From Paenibacillus sp. Soil787 (lineage in GTDB: Bacteria > Bacillota > Bacilli > Paenibacillales > NBRC-103111): DNA of 64,000 nucleotides. This document shows, piece by piece, positions 1-7,307 of this stretch. The DNA lies in contig NZ_LMSP01000001.1 of assembly GCF_001429545.1 (NCBI RefSeq), positions 601,189 to 665,188 of the forward strand. Direction: 5' to 3'. The translations under genes and the position numbers were made by a program. The notes under the pieces are model-generated. The model did no database searches, was not told where the DNA came from, and saw nothing but the letters and a program-made list of their open reading frames with translations. How positions within the stretch are numbered: the first letter of the stretch is position 1; each line of letters begins with the position of its first letter.

Positions 1-1
1 G

Positions 2-31
2 GTGGTTGGGAGCGCAGTCCGTAGTGGATAG
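2..31 (+). CDS. Possible C-terminal end of an upstream ABC permease (partial)
   Basis: Reading frame 2 from the window edge gives VVGSAVRSG followed by a TAG stop at 29-31. YtcP-type carbohydrate permeases in this window end in a similar small glycine/valine-rich tail (GLTVGAVKG), and such a permease normally precedes an LplA-like binding protein, which is the next gene here. The identification rests on nine residues and on gene order, so it is tentative. Confidence 0.35.
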   Translation: MVGSAVRSG

Positions 32-97
32 GGCGATATCCTAGTAAGTAATGTAATCTTTGTTTCTAATACAATTAGTCAAGGGGGATTTTATTCC

Positions 98-1717
98 ATG
101 TTCAAGACCAGGAAAACGTTCAACGTGCTGCTTTCAACGGTTCTTATCGGTTCCGTCATCGCCGGTTGCTCTACCAAAGAAAATACGGCTACGCCAAGCG
201 ATAAGCCAGCAGCCACAAGCGATAACAAAGCAAACGAGCTGACACCGATTAAAATGACTTTCTTTGATAAAAATACAGGCGACGCCTTCACGAACGAGGT
301 TGCCAAAGAAATTACGAAACGGACGGGCGTAACGATCGAAATTCAGCAGCCAACGGGCAATCCTTCCGAAAAGCTGAATCTGATGCTCGCCAGCAGCGAT
401 CTGCCGGATCTTGTACTAATGGACCGCGGAGGAGATATCGTTAGTAAGTACATCGCCGCAGGGGCGATTATTCCGCTGGATGATCTGATTGCGAAATATG
501 GTCCCAACGTGCAGAAAATGTATGGGGACACTTTGAAAAAGACACGGTTTACCGACGGAAAAAACTACTATCTTTCTAACTGGTACGGCCCGGAGAATGA
601 GCCTGTATTCGGCATAAATATGCGCAAGGATTGGCTTAAACAGATTGCTCCGGACAAAGCTGAAGGTGGAAAGCCGTTCACGGCAGATGAATTCGAGGCG
701 CTGCTGAAGGATTTTAAAACAAAGCTTGGCAAAGTGGACGGCAAAGACGTATTCCCGATGAGCTTCAACGGTGAAAATATGGGCGCTGTGCTCGGAACGT
801 TTAAAGGCATGTGGGGGATGAAGACATACTACGAAGATAATGGAACACTGAAGTACGATGTGAAGGACCCGAAATATAAGGACATGCTGATGTACTTGAA
901 TAAGCTGTACCGAGAGGGCTTAATTGATCCGGAATGGCCTGTCAATAAGAAACAAACGTGGGAGCAAAAAATTTCTAGCGGACTCGTATTTGCATCACCA
1001 GGCGCATATTGGGATTTTGGTACGCCTAACGGTGTGCTTAAGAAAGCAGGCGGACCTGAAAAGCAGCTTTATCCGTATAAGCTTGTGGGACCTGGCGTTG
1101 ACCCGGCAAAAACGACCTTAGGGCCAAAAAGCTCGCTCGGTTGGGATGCGATTGCGATCACAAAGACGAATAAAAATCCAGAAAGAACGATGAAACTCAT
1201 TGACTTCCTAGCTAGCGAAGAAGGCCAATACCTTCTCATGTGGGGGATAGAGGGTGTGCACTGGGATATGAAGGACGGCAAGCATACGCCGCGTCCGGAA
1301 GTTCTTCAAGGCTTTAAAGACGATTGGGATAACTTCGCAAAGAAAACAGGTATTCGCAAATGGACTTGGTTCGTGAAGAACGGTAAAGGCTCCGACGGTA
1401 CGCCGTATGATTTGCCGGGCCGTTACCAGCGTGGCGAGATCGACCAGATGGCACTGAAGAACTTGTCCGATACGGTGTGGGAAACGTCGGCTTATGATAA
1501 TCTCGGCCCTGCCGGCGGCACCCCGGATGCGCTCGTCAGCCAGAAGATTTCAGATATTATGAGCCAAACGATTACGAAAGTCATCATCTCCAAGACCGAT
1601 ACGGATGCAGCCGCTCTGTTCGATAAAATGCTTACCGATATGAAGGCAGCAGGCGATGAGAAAGTGGAGAAAATCATAAATGACAACTACAAGAAACGCT
1701 TGGATCTTTGGAAATAA
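98..1717 (+). CDS. LplA-like carbohydrate ABC transporter binding lipoprotein
   Basis: 539-residue extracellular solute-binding protein of the large LplA-like group, which captures an oligosaccharide outside the membrane for a CUT1-type ABC importer. A lipoprotein signal is visible: basic MFKTRKT start, hydrophobic stretch and lipobox IAGC with the lipidated Cys at residue 24, followed by a Thr/Ser/Ala-rich linker to about residue 50. The mature part shows the usual family features, such as a DLPDLVLMDRGGD segment and a late NPERTMKLIDFLASEEG helix. The ATG at 98 follows an AAGGGGGAT ribosome site at 80-88. It is probably the last transporter gene of an operon entering from the left, and a hairpin separates it from the alpha-galactosidase. 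The substrate cannot be read; a galactoside is suggested only by the neighbour. Confidence 0.9.
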   Translation: MFKTRKTFNVLLSTVLIGSVIAGCSTKENTATPSDKPAATSDNKANELTPIKMTFFDKNTGDAFTNEVAKEITKRTGVTIEIQQPTGNPSEKLNLMLASSDLPDLVLMDRGGDIVSKYIAAGAIIPLDDLIAKYGPNVQKMYGDTLKKTRFTDGKNYYLSNWYGPENEPVFGINMRKDWLKQIAPDKAEGGKPFTADEFEALLKDFKTKLGKVDGKDVFPMSFNGENMGAVLGTFKGMWGMKTYYEDNGTLKYDVKDPKYKDMLMYLNKLYREGLIDPEWPVNKKQTWEQKISSGLVFASPGAYWDFGTPNGVLKKAGGPEKQLYPYKLVGPGVDPAKTTLGPKSSLGWDAIAITKTNKNPERTMKLIDFLASEEGQYLLMWGIEGVHWDMKDGKHTPRPEVLQGFKDDWDNFAKKTGIRKWTWFVKNGKGSDGTPYDLPGRYQRGEIDQMALKNLSDTVWETSAYDNLGPAGGTPDALVSQKISDIMSQTITKVIISKTDTDAAALFDKMLTDMKAAGDEKVEKIINDNYKKRLDLWK

Positions 1718-1733
1718 GAGAGGATGCAGATTA

Positions 1734-1770
1734 GGAAGCCGTGGGACTGTTCCGGCTTCCTTCTTCATTT
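1734..1770 (+). terminator. Hairpin after the binding-protein gene
   Basis: GGAAGCCG (1734-1741) pairs with CGGCTTCC (1753-1760) and is followed by T-rich TTCTTCATTT. It lies between the binding protein and the alpha-galactosidase and probably gives partial termination, since the next gene starts only about 40 bases later without an obvious promoter. Confidence 0.65.
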
Positions 1771-1802
1771 AAATGTCTATAGGCATGAAGGAGTGGATAA
1801 AG

Positions 1803-3848
1803 ATGATATCCAGTACGGTGAGCTTTCAAGCGTTGAACGGGCAAGTGGTTGTAGAGAATAGGTTATGCCGAATTATCGTCGATCTGGCAAGCGGATTAAC
1901 CGAATATGAATGGGATTCCGGAAGCCGCTTGAGCGGCGCTTATAGCGCAGCGCGGATCGGAGTAGTCGAAGGAGGCAAATACGTTTCTTCGACCGAATAT
2001 TCGGAGCACAAACTTTCCGCTGGCGGCGCTCAAATGATCCGTGATGATTTCGGCACGGGCTGCCGCTTCTCTGTGATTCATTCGGCTGAGTCGCTTCCGG
2101 TTATGACGCAGACGTTTTGGCTTTATGAAAAAGTGCCATACTATTTCGTTCAGGTCGAGTTGGAAGGCGAAACGGAAACATTGGAGACCAACTATATTTC
2201 GCCATTGAAGGTGAATGCAGCTAAGGGATCATCAGCTTTGGAAATGGCGGCAGAGGAACTGCGCGCGCTGTTGGTGCCTTTCGATAACGACAAGTGGGTA
2301 CGTTACGAATCTACTGCCATGCCGAATCAGCTGGAAAGCTATGAGGTAACGGCTATTTTCGAACCTGCATCGAGAAAGGGGCTAGTTATTGGTTCTGTTA
2401 CTCATGATACTTGGAAAACCGGTCTGAAAGTGGTCGGACATGAAGGAGCGGCTATTCATCATCTGGAGGTATACGGTGGAGCAGCAGGCGAGTATACGCG
2501 GGATGCCATTCCTCACGGTGCGCTGATCGGCAAAACAATTGCTTCACCGCGTATCTTTGTGGGCATGTTTGCGGATTACAGAACCGGACTGGAGGAATAC
2601 GGAAAAGCTAATGCTGTGATAGCTCCATCTCTACAATGGGAACACGGCGTTCCGTTCGGATGGAATAGCTGGTCGGCGGCCGGTGGAGAACTCGACTACG
2701 AGCTTTACACCCATACGTCGGACTTCTTAAAGAGCTTATACGATGGCGGGTTTCATCATCAGGGGACGGTCTATATAAATTTTGATTCCTTCTGGACGAA
2801 CCTTTCGCAGGAACAGCTTGAAGACGCGGTGTGTCACGTTCGTGACAATGGTCAAAAGGCCGGCATTTATTGGACCCCTTTTGCCTTCTGGGGGAACGAT
2901 TTCGACCGGGTTGTGGAAGGAACGGACGGCAAGTATACGTACAGAGATCTACTGCTGCGGGATGAGCACGGGGAAATTTTACCCGAATTGGACGGCGGAC
3001 TGGCAATTGATCCTACGCACCCAGGCAATCTGATGCGGACGGAGTGGCATCTTGAACGTTTTGTTAGGTGGGGCTTCGAGTACATTAAACTCGACTTCCT
3101 TGGACACGGTGCTTTGGAAGGCGTGCACTTCGATAAGGAAGTGCGTACAGGGCTTCAAGCGTACAACCTTGCCATGGCGCTGATCAAGAACAGGCTTGAT
3201 CCCCAGGTTATTGGGCGTCCATTCTTTATCAACTTATCCATCGCGCCAATGTTTCCACATCAATACGCCCATAGCAGGCGCATCTCTTGTGATGCTTTCG
3301 GTACACTGAAGGATACAGAGTATATGTTGAATTCACTCACATATGGTTGGTGGATGAATGGAACTATATATCCGTTCAATGATCCTGACCATACCGTTCT
3401 GTATAAGAGCTTTAACCAAGAACCTACGATGGTGCAGGAAGGTAGGAGTCGTCTAAACGCTTCCCTTATTGCCGGAACGGTTCTTCTCATGGGGGACGAT
3501 TTCCGCAAAGAGGAAGCAAGAACCAGGGCAGAGGACTGGTTGACTCGGCCGGAGCTGCTGAAAATTGCAAAGACAGGGAAAAGTTTTATTCCGCTTGAGG
3601 GAAATACTGATGCGGCTTCTGCTGATATTTTTTTTCAAATGGCAGATGAGGACTGTTTGATAGCTGTGTTTAACTATAATAAAGATGAAGTGGTTGAGAA
3701 ACGTATATCCATGGAGCGTTTGGGTCAGTCCCAAAATTCGGCGTACGAGCTGCATGATCTCTGGGAAGAAACCGCCAATCAATCGTCAGGAGACATAAGC
3801 GTTCGCTTAGAGCCGGCTGAGTCGAAGATTCTTAAGTTGATTTTTTAG
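1803..3848 (+). CDS. GH36-like alpha-galactosidase
   Basis: 681-residue glycoside hydrolase with the layout of GH36/clan-D alpha-galactosidases: an N-terminal beta-sandwich, a central (beta/alpha)8 barrel and a small C-terminal beta domain. It should remove terminal alpha-linked galactose, or a related sugar, from imported oligosaccharides. The barrel motif YIKLDFLGHG places the likely nucleophile at Asp431, and SRRISCDAFG places the likely acid/base at Asp497. There is no signal peptide, so the enzyme is cytoplasmic. An in-frame ATG lies at 1773, but AAGGAG at 1788-1793, nine bases before the ATG at 1803, decides the start. The gene follows the binding-protein gene, so importer and hydrolase probably handle the same sugar. 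Specificity within GH36 is uncertain because this is not a close copy of a well-known alpha-galactosidase. Confidence 0.8.
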   Translation: MISSTVSFQALNGQVVVENRLCRIIVDLASGLTEYEWDSGSRLSGAYSAARIGVVEGGKYVSSTEYSEHKLSAGGAQMIRDDFGTGCRFSVIHSAESLPVMTQTFWLYEKVPYYFVQVELEGETETLETNYISPLKVNAAKGSSALEMAAEELRALLVPFDNDKWVRYESTAMPNQLESYEVTAIFEPASRKGLVIGSVTHDTWKTGLKVVGHEGAAIHHLEVYGGAAGEYTRDAIPHGALIGKTIASPRIFVGMFADYRTGLEEYGKANAVIAPSLQWEHGVPFGWNSWSAAGGELDYELYTHTSDFLKSLYDGGFHHQGTVYINFDSFWTNLSQEQLEDAVCHVRDNGQKAGIYWTPFAFWGNDFDRVVEGTDGKYTYRDLLLRDEHGEILPELDGGLAIDPTHPGNLMRTEWHLERFVRWGFEYIKLDFLGHGALEGVHFDKEVRTGLQAYNLAMALIKNRLDPQVIGRPFFINLSIAPMFPHQYAHSRRISCDAFGTLKDTEYMLNSLTYGWWMNGTIYPFNDPDHTVLYKSFNQEPTMVQEGRSRLNASLIAGTVLLMGDDFRKEEARTRAEDWLTRPELLKIAKTGKSFIPLEGNTDAASADIFFQMADEDCLIAVFNYNKDEVVEKRISMERLGQSQNSAYELHDLWEETANQSSGDISVRLEPAESKILKLIF

Positions 3849-3852
3849 AGGG

Positions 3853-3876
3853 AAGAGCTGCTTAGGCAGCTCTTTT
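3853..3876 (+). terminator. Rho-independent terminator after the alpha-galactosidase
   Basis: A nine-base-pair stem, AAGAGCTGC / GCAGCTCTT, with a TTAG loop starts five bases after the stop codon and is followed by TTCT. This is a good intrinsic terminator for the first locus. Confidence 0.85.
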
Positions 3877-3913
3877 CTAACCACATTAGATCGCGGTTTT
3901 CGGTTCCCGAAAA

Positions 3914-4066
3914 CTAAGCCCAACCAGTCCCAGTCCATATCGTAAACCGCTCAACTGTCCATTTCGTGTCGATTCTCCAATACAGACGCTCCTTCTGCCA
4001 AGTAGCCAAATAATTAATGTTCACCCACCTGTGAACATATTCTTGATTATCTACCTGCCCTCTCAC
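3914..4066 (-). other. 50-codon open frame in repeat-rich spacer, probably repeat-associated
   Basis: The minus strand holds a 50-codon frame from GTG at 4066 to a stop at 3914-3916. It is rich in Trp and Tyr (for example WTVERFTIWTGTGWA near the end). Its first codons, VRGQV, recur as VRGHV at 4476 downward, where the frame stops after 13 codons. No protein family is recognised. Because the start lies inside a direct repeat with a diverged second copy, this is more likely the readable part of a dispersed repeat, or a decayed gene, than a working protein gene. Confidence 0.25.
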
Positions 4067-4520
4067 TCAACTTTCTACAATATACTCCAATAAAGGAGTG
4101 CATCCATCTCATGCCCATTCACAGGCAAGCCGTACCCTTAGTTTTTCTATCTGCATCCGAAATTCAACCCGGACCCGGCATCACCAGACTTTCGCTGAAC
4201 GTAGAAGCCTGAGCGAAAAAACGCGTATTTCAAGTTTTCGCGGAACGAGGAGCCTCTATTTCCCGCTTTCGAGGTGTAAAAACCGGTGAAACACCAAAAT
4301 AACGCCCCCTCGTTCCGCGTACGGGCCCTGCAGCGGTATAATCACCGAAATAGAGGATCCTCGTTCCACGCGATCCTCAGATTAGCAGCTTATATGTCCA
4401 AAATCACTCCACAGAGTTGGATTTGACCAGTTGTTTATCGGTATTTGAACTGATTTCTATTTACATGCCCTCGCACCAAACTTTTAACTATACCCTCCAA
4501 TAACGGAGCACGTCACATGG
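4039..4520. repeat. Composite intergenic repeat: direct repeats flanking an inverted repeat
   Basis: The gene-free stretch between the alpha-galactosidase and the NUDIX gene holds two diverged direct repeats, about 4039-4113 and 4459-4520, sharing TGCCCTC and CTCCAATAA-GGAG cores. Between them, 4239-4262 and 4347-4372 form an almost perfect inverted repeat built on CGCGGAACGAGG and CTCTATTTC. A further CCTCGTTCCGCG lies at 4308-4319. No transposase is present. It resembles a short dispersed palindromic element of the kind common in Paenibacillus spacers. Confidence 0.55.
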
Positions 4521-4602
4521 TTTACAACAGGTCAATATGAAAGCTAGAATTAAATTCGAGAGAAGGAACGAAAATATATGATTCCCCGAAGGGTGAGCAA
4601 AT

Positions 4603-5103
4603 ATGAGTGGTAGTTGGCAGGATTCCTATTTAGGTAAGCTTCGCAAAGTGGTTGGAATGCAAAAAATAATAGTAAACTCGGTACGGGCCATAGTATTGGA
4701 TGGTGAAGGTCGTGCCTTGTTCATAAGGCGTAGTGGTGATAGAAAATGGGGTATGCCCGCTGGAGCTATGGAACTAGACGAATCCGTGTTTGATGCAATG
4801 AAGCGTGAAGTCAAAGAAGAAACAGGGCTTGACGTTCTTCGAGCAACTCTAATTGCTGTTTATTCATCTCCATCAACACAAGCATTCACGGACGGTTGGG
4901 GGAACGAGCATCATGTAATTGAATATTTATTTCGAGTAGATGAGTGGAAAGGTACTCTTGAAAAAGAGACTGGTGAGAGCGTAGATGCCAACTTTTATCA
5001 ACTAGATAATCTTCCAGAAGCTTCGAACGAGCTTTTTGCAAGACATCACGAAAGAGTGTTTAAAGATTATAAAAAATTCGTTGGAACATTAATTTTGGAA
5101 TAA
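4603..5103 (+). CDS. NUDIX family hydrolase
   Basis: 166-residue NUDIX protein, which would hydrolyse a nucleoside diphosphate linked to another group. The full NUDIX box (G-x5-E-x7-REVKEETGL) lies at about residues 54-76, beginning GAMELDE. Family members range from 8-oxo-dGTP pyrophosphatases to ADP-ribose or nucleotide-sugar hydrolases, and nothing here selects one. The ATG at 4603 follows a purine-rich GGGTGAG; the family core really begins at MQKIIVN (ATG 4657), so that later start is possible. No functional link to the surrounding sugar genes is evident. Its stop lies only four bases from the stop of the convergent AraC gene. Confidence 0.85.
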   Translation: MSGSWQDSYLGKLRKVVGMQKIIVNSVRAIVLDGEGRALFIRRSGDRKWGMPAGAMELDESVFDAMKREVKEETGLDVLRATLIAVYSSPSTQAFTDGWGNEHHVIEYLFRVDEWKGTLEKETGESVDANFYQLDNLPEASNELFARHHERVFKDYKKFVGTLILE

Positions 5104-5107
5104 TAAG

Positions 5108-5980
5108 CTAACGCAGTTTTTTTCTGTATTTCATCGGTGTTGTGCCTACAAGCTTTTTGAAAGCCTGGCAGAAATAAGGAAAATTGTTCATCCCCACCTC
5201 AATGCTGATCTGCTCAATTCCTTTGTTGCTTGTTATTAATAACAGACAGGCTTGTCTGATACGTCTGGCGAGAATATAATCCATCAAAGTAGCGCCAGTT
5301 TCTTGTTTAAAGATACGAGATACATAATATTTGGATATATGCAGATGATCCGCTAACGCATCGAGTGAAATTTCATCGGAATAATGCCCCTCTAGCCAAT
5401 TCATGATTTTTTCAGAATAACGAAGCTGTCTTTGTGGATTTAATCCATTGCCATTTTCAATTGGATTTCCAAATCCTTCTGCATAGAGGAATTGAAAAAT
5501 CTGCAGCAGGAGTAAAGCGAAATTTTGCTGTTTGGCATCGAGCTGGTATTTGGAAAACCCTGCATGATGATGCTGAAATAACTGGCTGATAAAGCTATTA
5601 TTATCAATTTGCTGGAGCACCTGCTCTTCGAGTTCATTTTTCCATAAATGCTGAAAATAAGCATTCAAGTGTGGAAATGAAGAGAAATAGGGTTCAAATA
5701 TAGAGGGCTCTAAAGAGATTATCGTTCGCTCGAACGGGGCATCCGGACGAACTTCAACTTGAATGTGATGTAGTTGATACGGTTGCAGGTAGAGGAAGGT
5801 GCCAGACTGAATCGTGTAGACTTTGCTATTTACCACAATTTGACCAGTGCCTTGATGCACATATAAAAACTCCAAACCCTGATGGCAATGGTAGAATCCT
5901 TTATAATTCTCAGTCGTTATCTTGCGATAGCTGAAGCGATAGGGGATTTCATGTAGTTCTACATCTTCTAAGAATTTCAT
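5108..5980 (-). CDS. AraC-family regulator with cupin sensor domain
   Basis: 290-residue one-component regulator. Residues about 1-150 form a cupin-like sugar-sensing domain (HCHQGLEFLYVHQGTG, YLQPYQLHHI). Residues about 185-290 hold the double helix-turn-helix, with HISKYYVSRIFKQETG in the first half and the signature end MNNFPYFCQAFKKLVGTTP in the second. The start codon at 5980 is preceded by AGGAGG on the minus strand. It is divergent from the aldo/keto reductase operon, and its upstream region carries two copies of a bipartite element, repeated at 24179, that is ideally placed for AraC-type activation. I infer it activates 6390-11979 and 24354-26414 in response to a uronate- or deoxysugar-containing ligand. 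Confidence 0.88.
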   Translation of the reverse strand: MKFLEDVELHEIPYRFSYRKITTENYKGFYHCHQGLEFLYVHQGTGQIVVNSKVYTIQSGTFLYLQPYQLHHIQVEVRPDAPFERTIISLEPSIFEPYFSSFPHLNAYFQHLWKNELEEQVLQQIDNNSFISQLFQHHHAGFSKYQLDAKQQNFALLLLQIFQFLYAEGFGNPIENGNGLNPQRQLRYSEKIMNWLEGHYSDEISLDALADHLHISKYYVSRIFKQETGATLMDYILARRIRQACLLLITSNKGIEQISIEVGMNNFPYFCQAFKKLVGTTPMKYRKKLR

Positions 5981-6046
5981 CGTCTGGATGCCTCCTGATG
6001 ATTAGCTCAGAATAGTGTAACATGTCGTAATCAATCATGACAAGAA

Positions 6047-6101
6047 AACAACAATTCCATGCAATACAGTGTAACTTTGAAACCGACGAATTTTATATAA
6101 T
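6047..6101 (+). promoter_or_regulatory. Rightward promoter with AraC-type bipartite operator, copy 1
   Basis: AACAACAATTC at 6047-6057 and AGTGTAACT at 6068-6076 are followed by a perfect TATAAT at 6096-6101. The first block to the -10 is 49 bases, the same as at copies 2 and 3. There is no good -35 hexamer, as expected for an activator-dependent promoter. It points to the right, away from the AraC gene, and no intact gene lies between it and copy 2. Confidence 0.6.
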
Positions 6102-6128
6102 GCAAGAGAGCCATTGCCTAATATGTGA

Positions 6129-6234
6129 GTTAAATTTCCGCGAAACGCCTCGATCAAAATCTTGATAAGCTTTCGGAGCATCATTCAATGAAATAAGTGT
6201 TGCATTTACAGCTTTAGCAATTTGTCTCTTTTTG
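6129..6234 (-). pseudogene. C-terminal remnant of a glutathione-independent formaldehyde dehydrogenase-like gene
   Basis: Translated on the minus strand, this spacer reads RQIAKAVNATLIS then LNDAPKAYQDFDRG and VSRKFN. That is the typical end of zinc alcohol dehydrogenases of the glutathione-independent formaldehyde dehydrogenase type (AKAVN, ISLD-APxGYxDFDxGxxKKF). Only about 35 codons remain: the rest of the enzyme is missing upstream, and similarity ends at KF, where the family continues into a VLDPHG-like end. It is a deletion scar. The identification is from memory of the family pattern. Confidence 0.6.
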
Positions 6235-6252
6235 TGAATAAAGAGGTTTTTT
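6226..6252 (+). terminator. Intrinsic terminator in the AraC/AKR spacer
   Basis: CTCTTT / AAAGAG, a six-base-pair stem with an eight-base loop, is followed by GTTTTTTATT. The stem is short but the T-run is good. It would stop transcription from operator copy 1 before copy 2. Confidence 0.5.
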
Positions 6253-6293
6253 ATTATACGTTATCCATGTAACAACTGAGGGTTGTGCAAAAT

Positions 6294-6348
6294 AACAACA
6301 TTTCAGTGTCATACAGCAAAACTAAAAAATGACCTAGTGAATTATAAT
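6294..6348 (+). promoter_or_regulatory. Promoter of the AKR-GH88 operon with AraC-type operator, copy 2
   Basis: AACAACATTTC at 6294-6304 and AGCAAAACT at 6315-6323 lie upstream of a perfect TATAAT at 6343-6348, 49 bases from the start of the first block. The -35 position is poor. Start of transcription should be near 6355, about 35 bases before the chosen start codon. Confidence 0.65.
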
Positions 6349-6389
6349 AGTAGTATCAATGAATGAAGACAAGTAAGGATGTGAACATA

Positions 6390-7292
6390 GTGGAATATAC
6401 CACATTTGGCAAAACGGGAGTTCGAGTTTCGAAGCTAGGTCTTGGGGGCGCTCCGCTTGGCGGGGATTACGGTCCGGTCTCGGATGAACAAGTAACTGAG
6501 GTGATCAATCGGGCCTTAGAGCTCGGGGTTAACTTTATCGATACAGCACCGCTATATGGAAGAGGAGAAAGCGAAAGACGAATTGGGTTGGCGCTTCAGG
6601 GGAAAAGGGACAAAGTCTTCCTTGCTACCAAAGCTGTTATGCGAGGTGTGCCCTATACGTACGAGAATACGATTCTTTCCGTTGAGGAAAGTTTGAAGCG
6701 TCTAGGCACAGATTATGTGGATCTCATTCAAATGCACGAGCTTTCCGAGTCGAACTCGGAAATAGGAATGAACGAAACGATCCCCGCCTTTCTTAAACTG
6801 AAGGAGCAGGGAAAGGTTCGCGCTATTGGGGTCAATGCATTTAATCCGTCTCTGTTGCTACCATTTATTCGATCAGGACATATCGATTCGATACAGACGT
6901 TCTGTCGTTATATGCTTATTGATTATACGGCCATGGATGAACTGTTACCGACGGCCAGAGAGCATGGCGTTTCTGTCATTAATGGAAGCGTTCTCGGAAT
7001 GGGTCTGCTTGCTGAGGCTCCTGCGCCATTTATGAAGCAGGATTCGCCGATGTTTACAGAAGCGCAGCGACGAATCCAAGAGATAGCCTTCCTTCGTAAG
7101 TCGGAGCCCAAAGGGTTGATTGAGCCTGCCATGCGATTTAGCCTGGCTAGCCCAGACATTACGGTGACCTTAACCGGGACGACTTCGTTACGTTCGCTAG
7201 GCCTAAATGCCAGCTATTGCGATGGCGTTGGCTTACCGCAAGATGAATTGGATCGGCTGCTTTCTCTATTTCCAGGTCAGCCATTAATGTAA
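6390..7292 (+). CDS. Aldo/keto reductase, probable sugar (L-fucose/L-galactose-type) dehydrogenase
   Basis: About 300-residue aldo/keto reductase with the whole catalytic tetrad: Asp51 and Tyr56 in FIDTAPLYG, Lys81 in LATKAV and His116 in LIQMHE. The family oxidises or reduces sugars and carbonyls with NAD(P); this subgroup includes D-threo-aldose (L-fucose) dehydrogenases that make sugar lactones. A lactonase in the same operon supports that reading. GTG at 6390 is preferred because AAGGAT at 6375-6380 is spaced nine bases from it; an in-frame ATG at 6363 lacks a ribosome site. First gene of a five-gene operon (6390-11979) with 15-26-base gaps, behind an AraC-type promoter. The substrate is inferred, not shown. 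Confidence 0.8.
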   Translation: MEYTTFGKTGVRVSKLGLGGAPLGGDYGPVSDEQVTEVINRALELGVNFIDTAPLYGRGESERRIGLALQGKRDKVFLATKAVMRGVPYTYENTILSVEESLKRLGTDYVDLIQMHELSESNSEIGMNETIPAFLKLKEQGKVRAIGVNAFNPSLLLPFIRSGHIDSIQTFCRYMLIDYTAMDELLPTAREHGVSVINGSVLGMGLLAEAPAPFMKQDSPMFTEAQRRIQEIAFLRKSEPKGLIEPAMRFSLASPDITVTLTGTTSLRSLGLNASYCDGVGLPQDELDRLLSLFPGQPLM

Positions 7293-7307
7293 GAGGGGAT
7301 GTTGACA

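Larger units (their letters stand above)
6108..6252 (+). ncRNA. Candidate short transcript between operator copy 1 and a terminator
   Basis: A transcript from the TATAAT at 6096-6101 would begin near 6108 and meet a hairpin, CTCTTT (6226-6231) / AAAGAG (6240-6245) followed by GTTTTTT, near 6252. It contains no usable reading frame on this strand: the ATGs at 6123 and 6189 stop after one or two codons. It would be antisense to a formaldehyde dehydrogenase remnant. It may be a real regulatory RNA, a leader of the aldo/keto reductase operon, or leftover promoter activity. The claim rests only on signal arrangement. Confidence 0.25.

Noticed and set aside
2608-3006. 132-codon minus-strand frame opposite the alpha-galactosidase
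   Set aside because: Antisense to a clearly coding gene, Arg/Pro-rich as expected of a shadow frame, and with no homology pattern.
4098-4289. 63-codon plus-strand frame in the repeat-rich spacer
   Set aside because: It lies within the composite repeat, lacks a ribosome site, and has a Ser/Arg-rich random composition.
6347-6389. ATG at 6363 as start of the aldo/keto reductase
   Set aside because: The ATG lies only about eight bases after the predicted transcription start and has no ribosome site, whereas the GTG at 6390 has AAGGAT at good spacing and the family begins at the residues that follow it.
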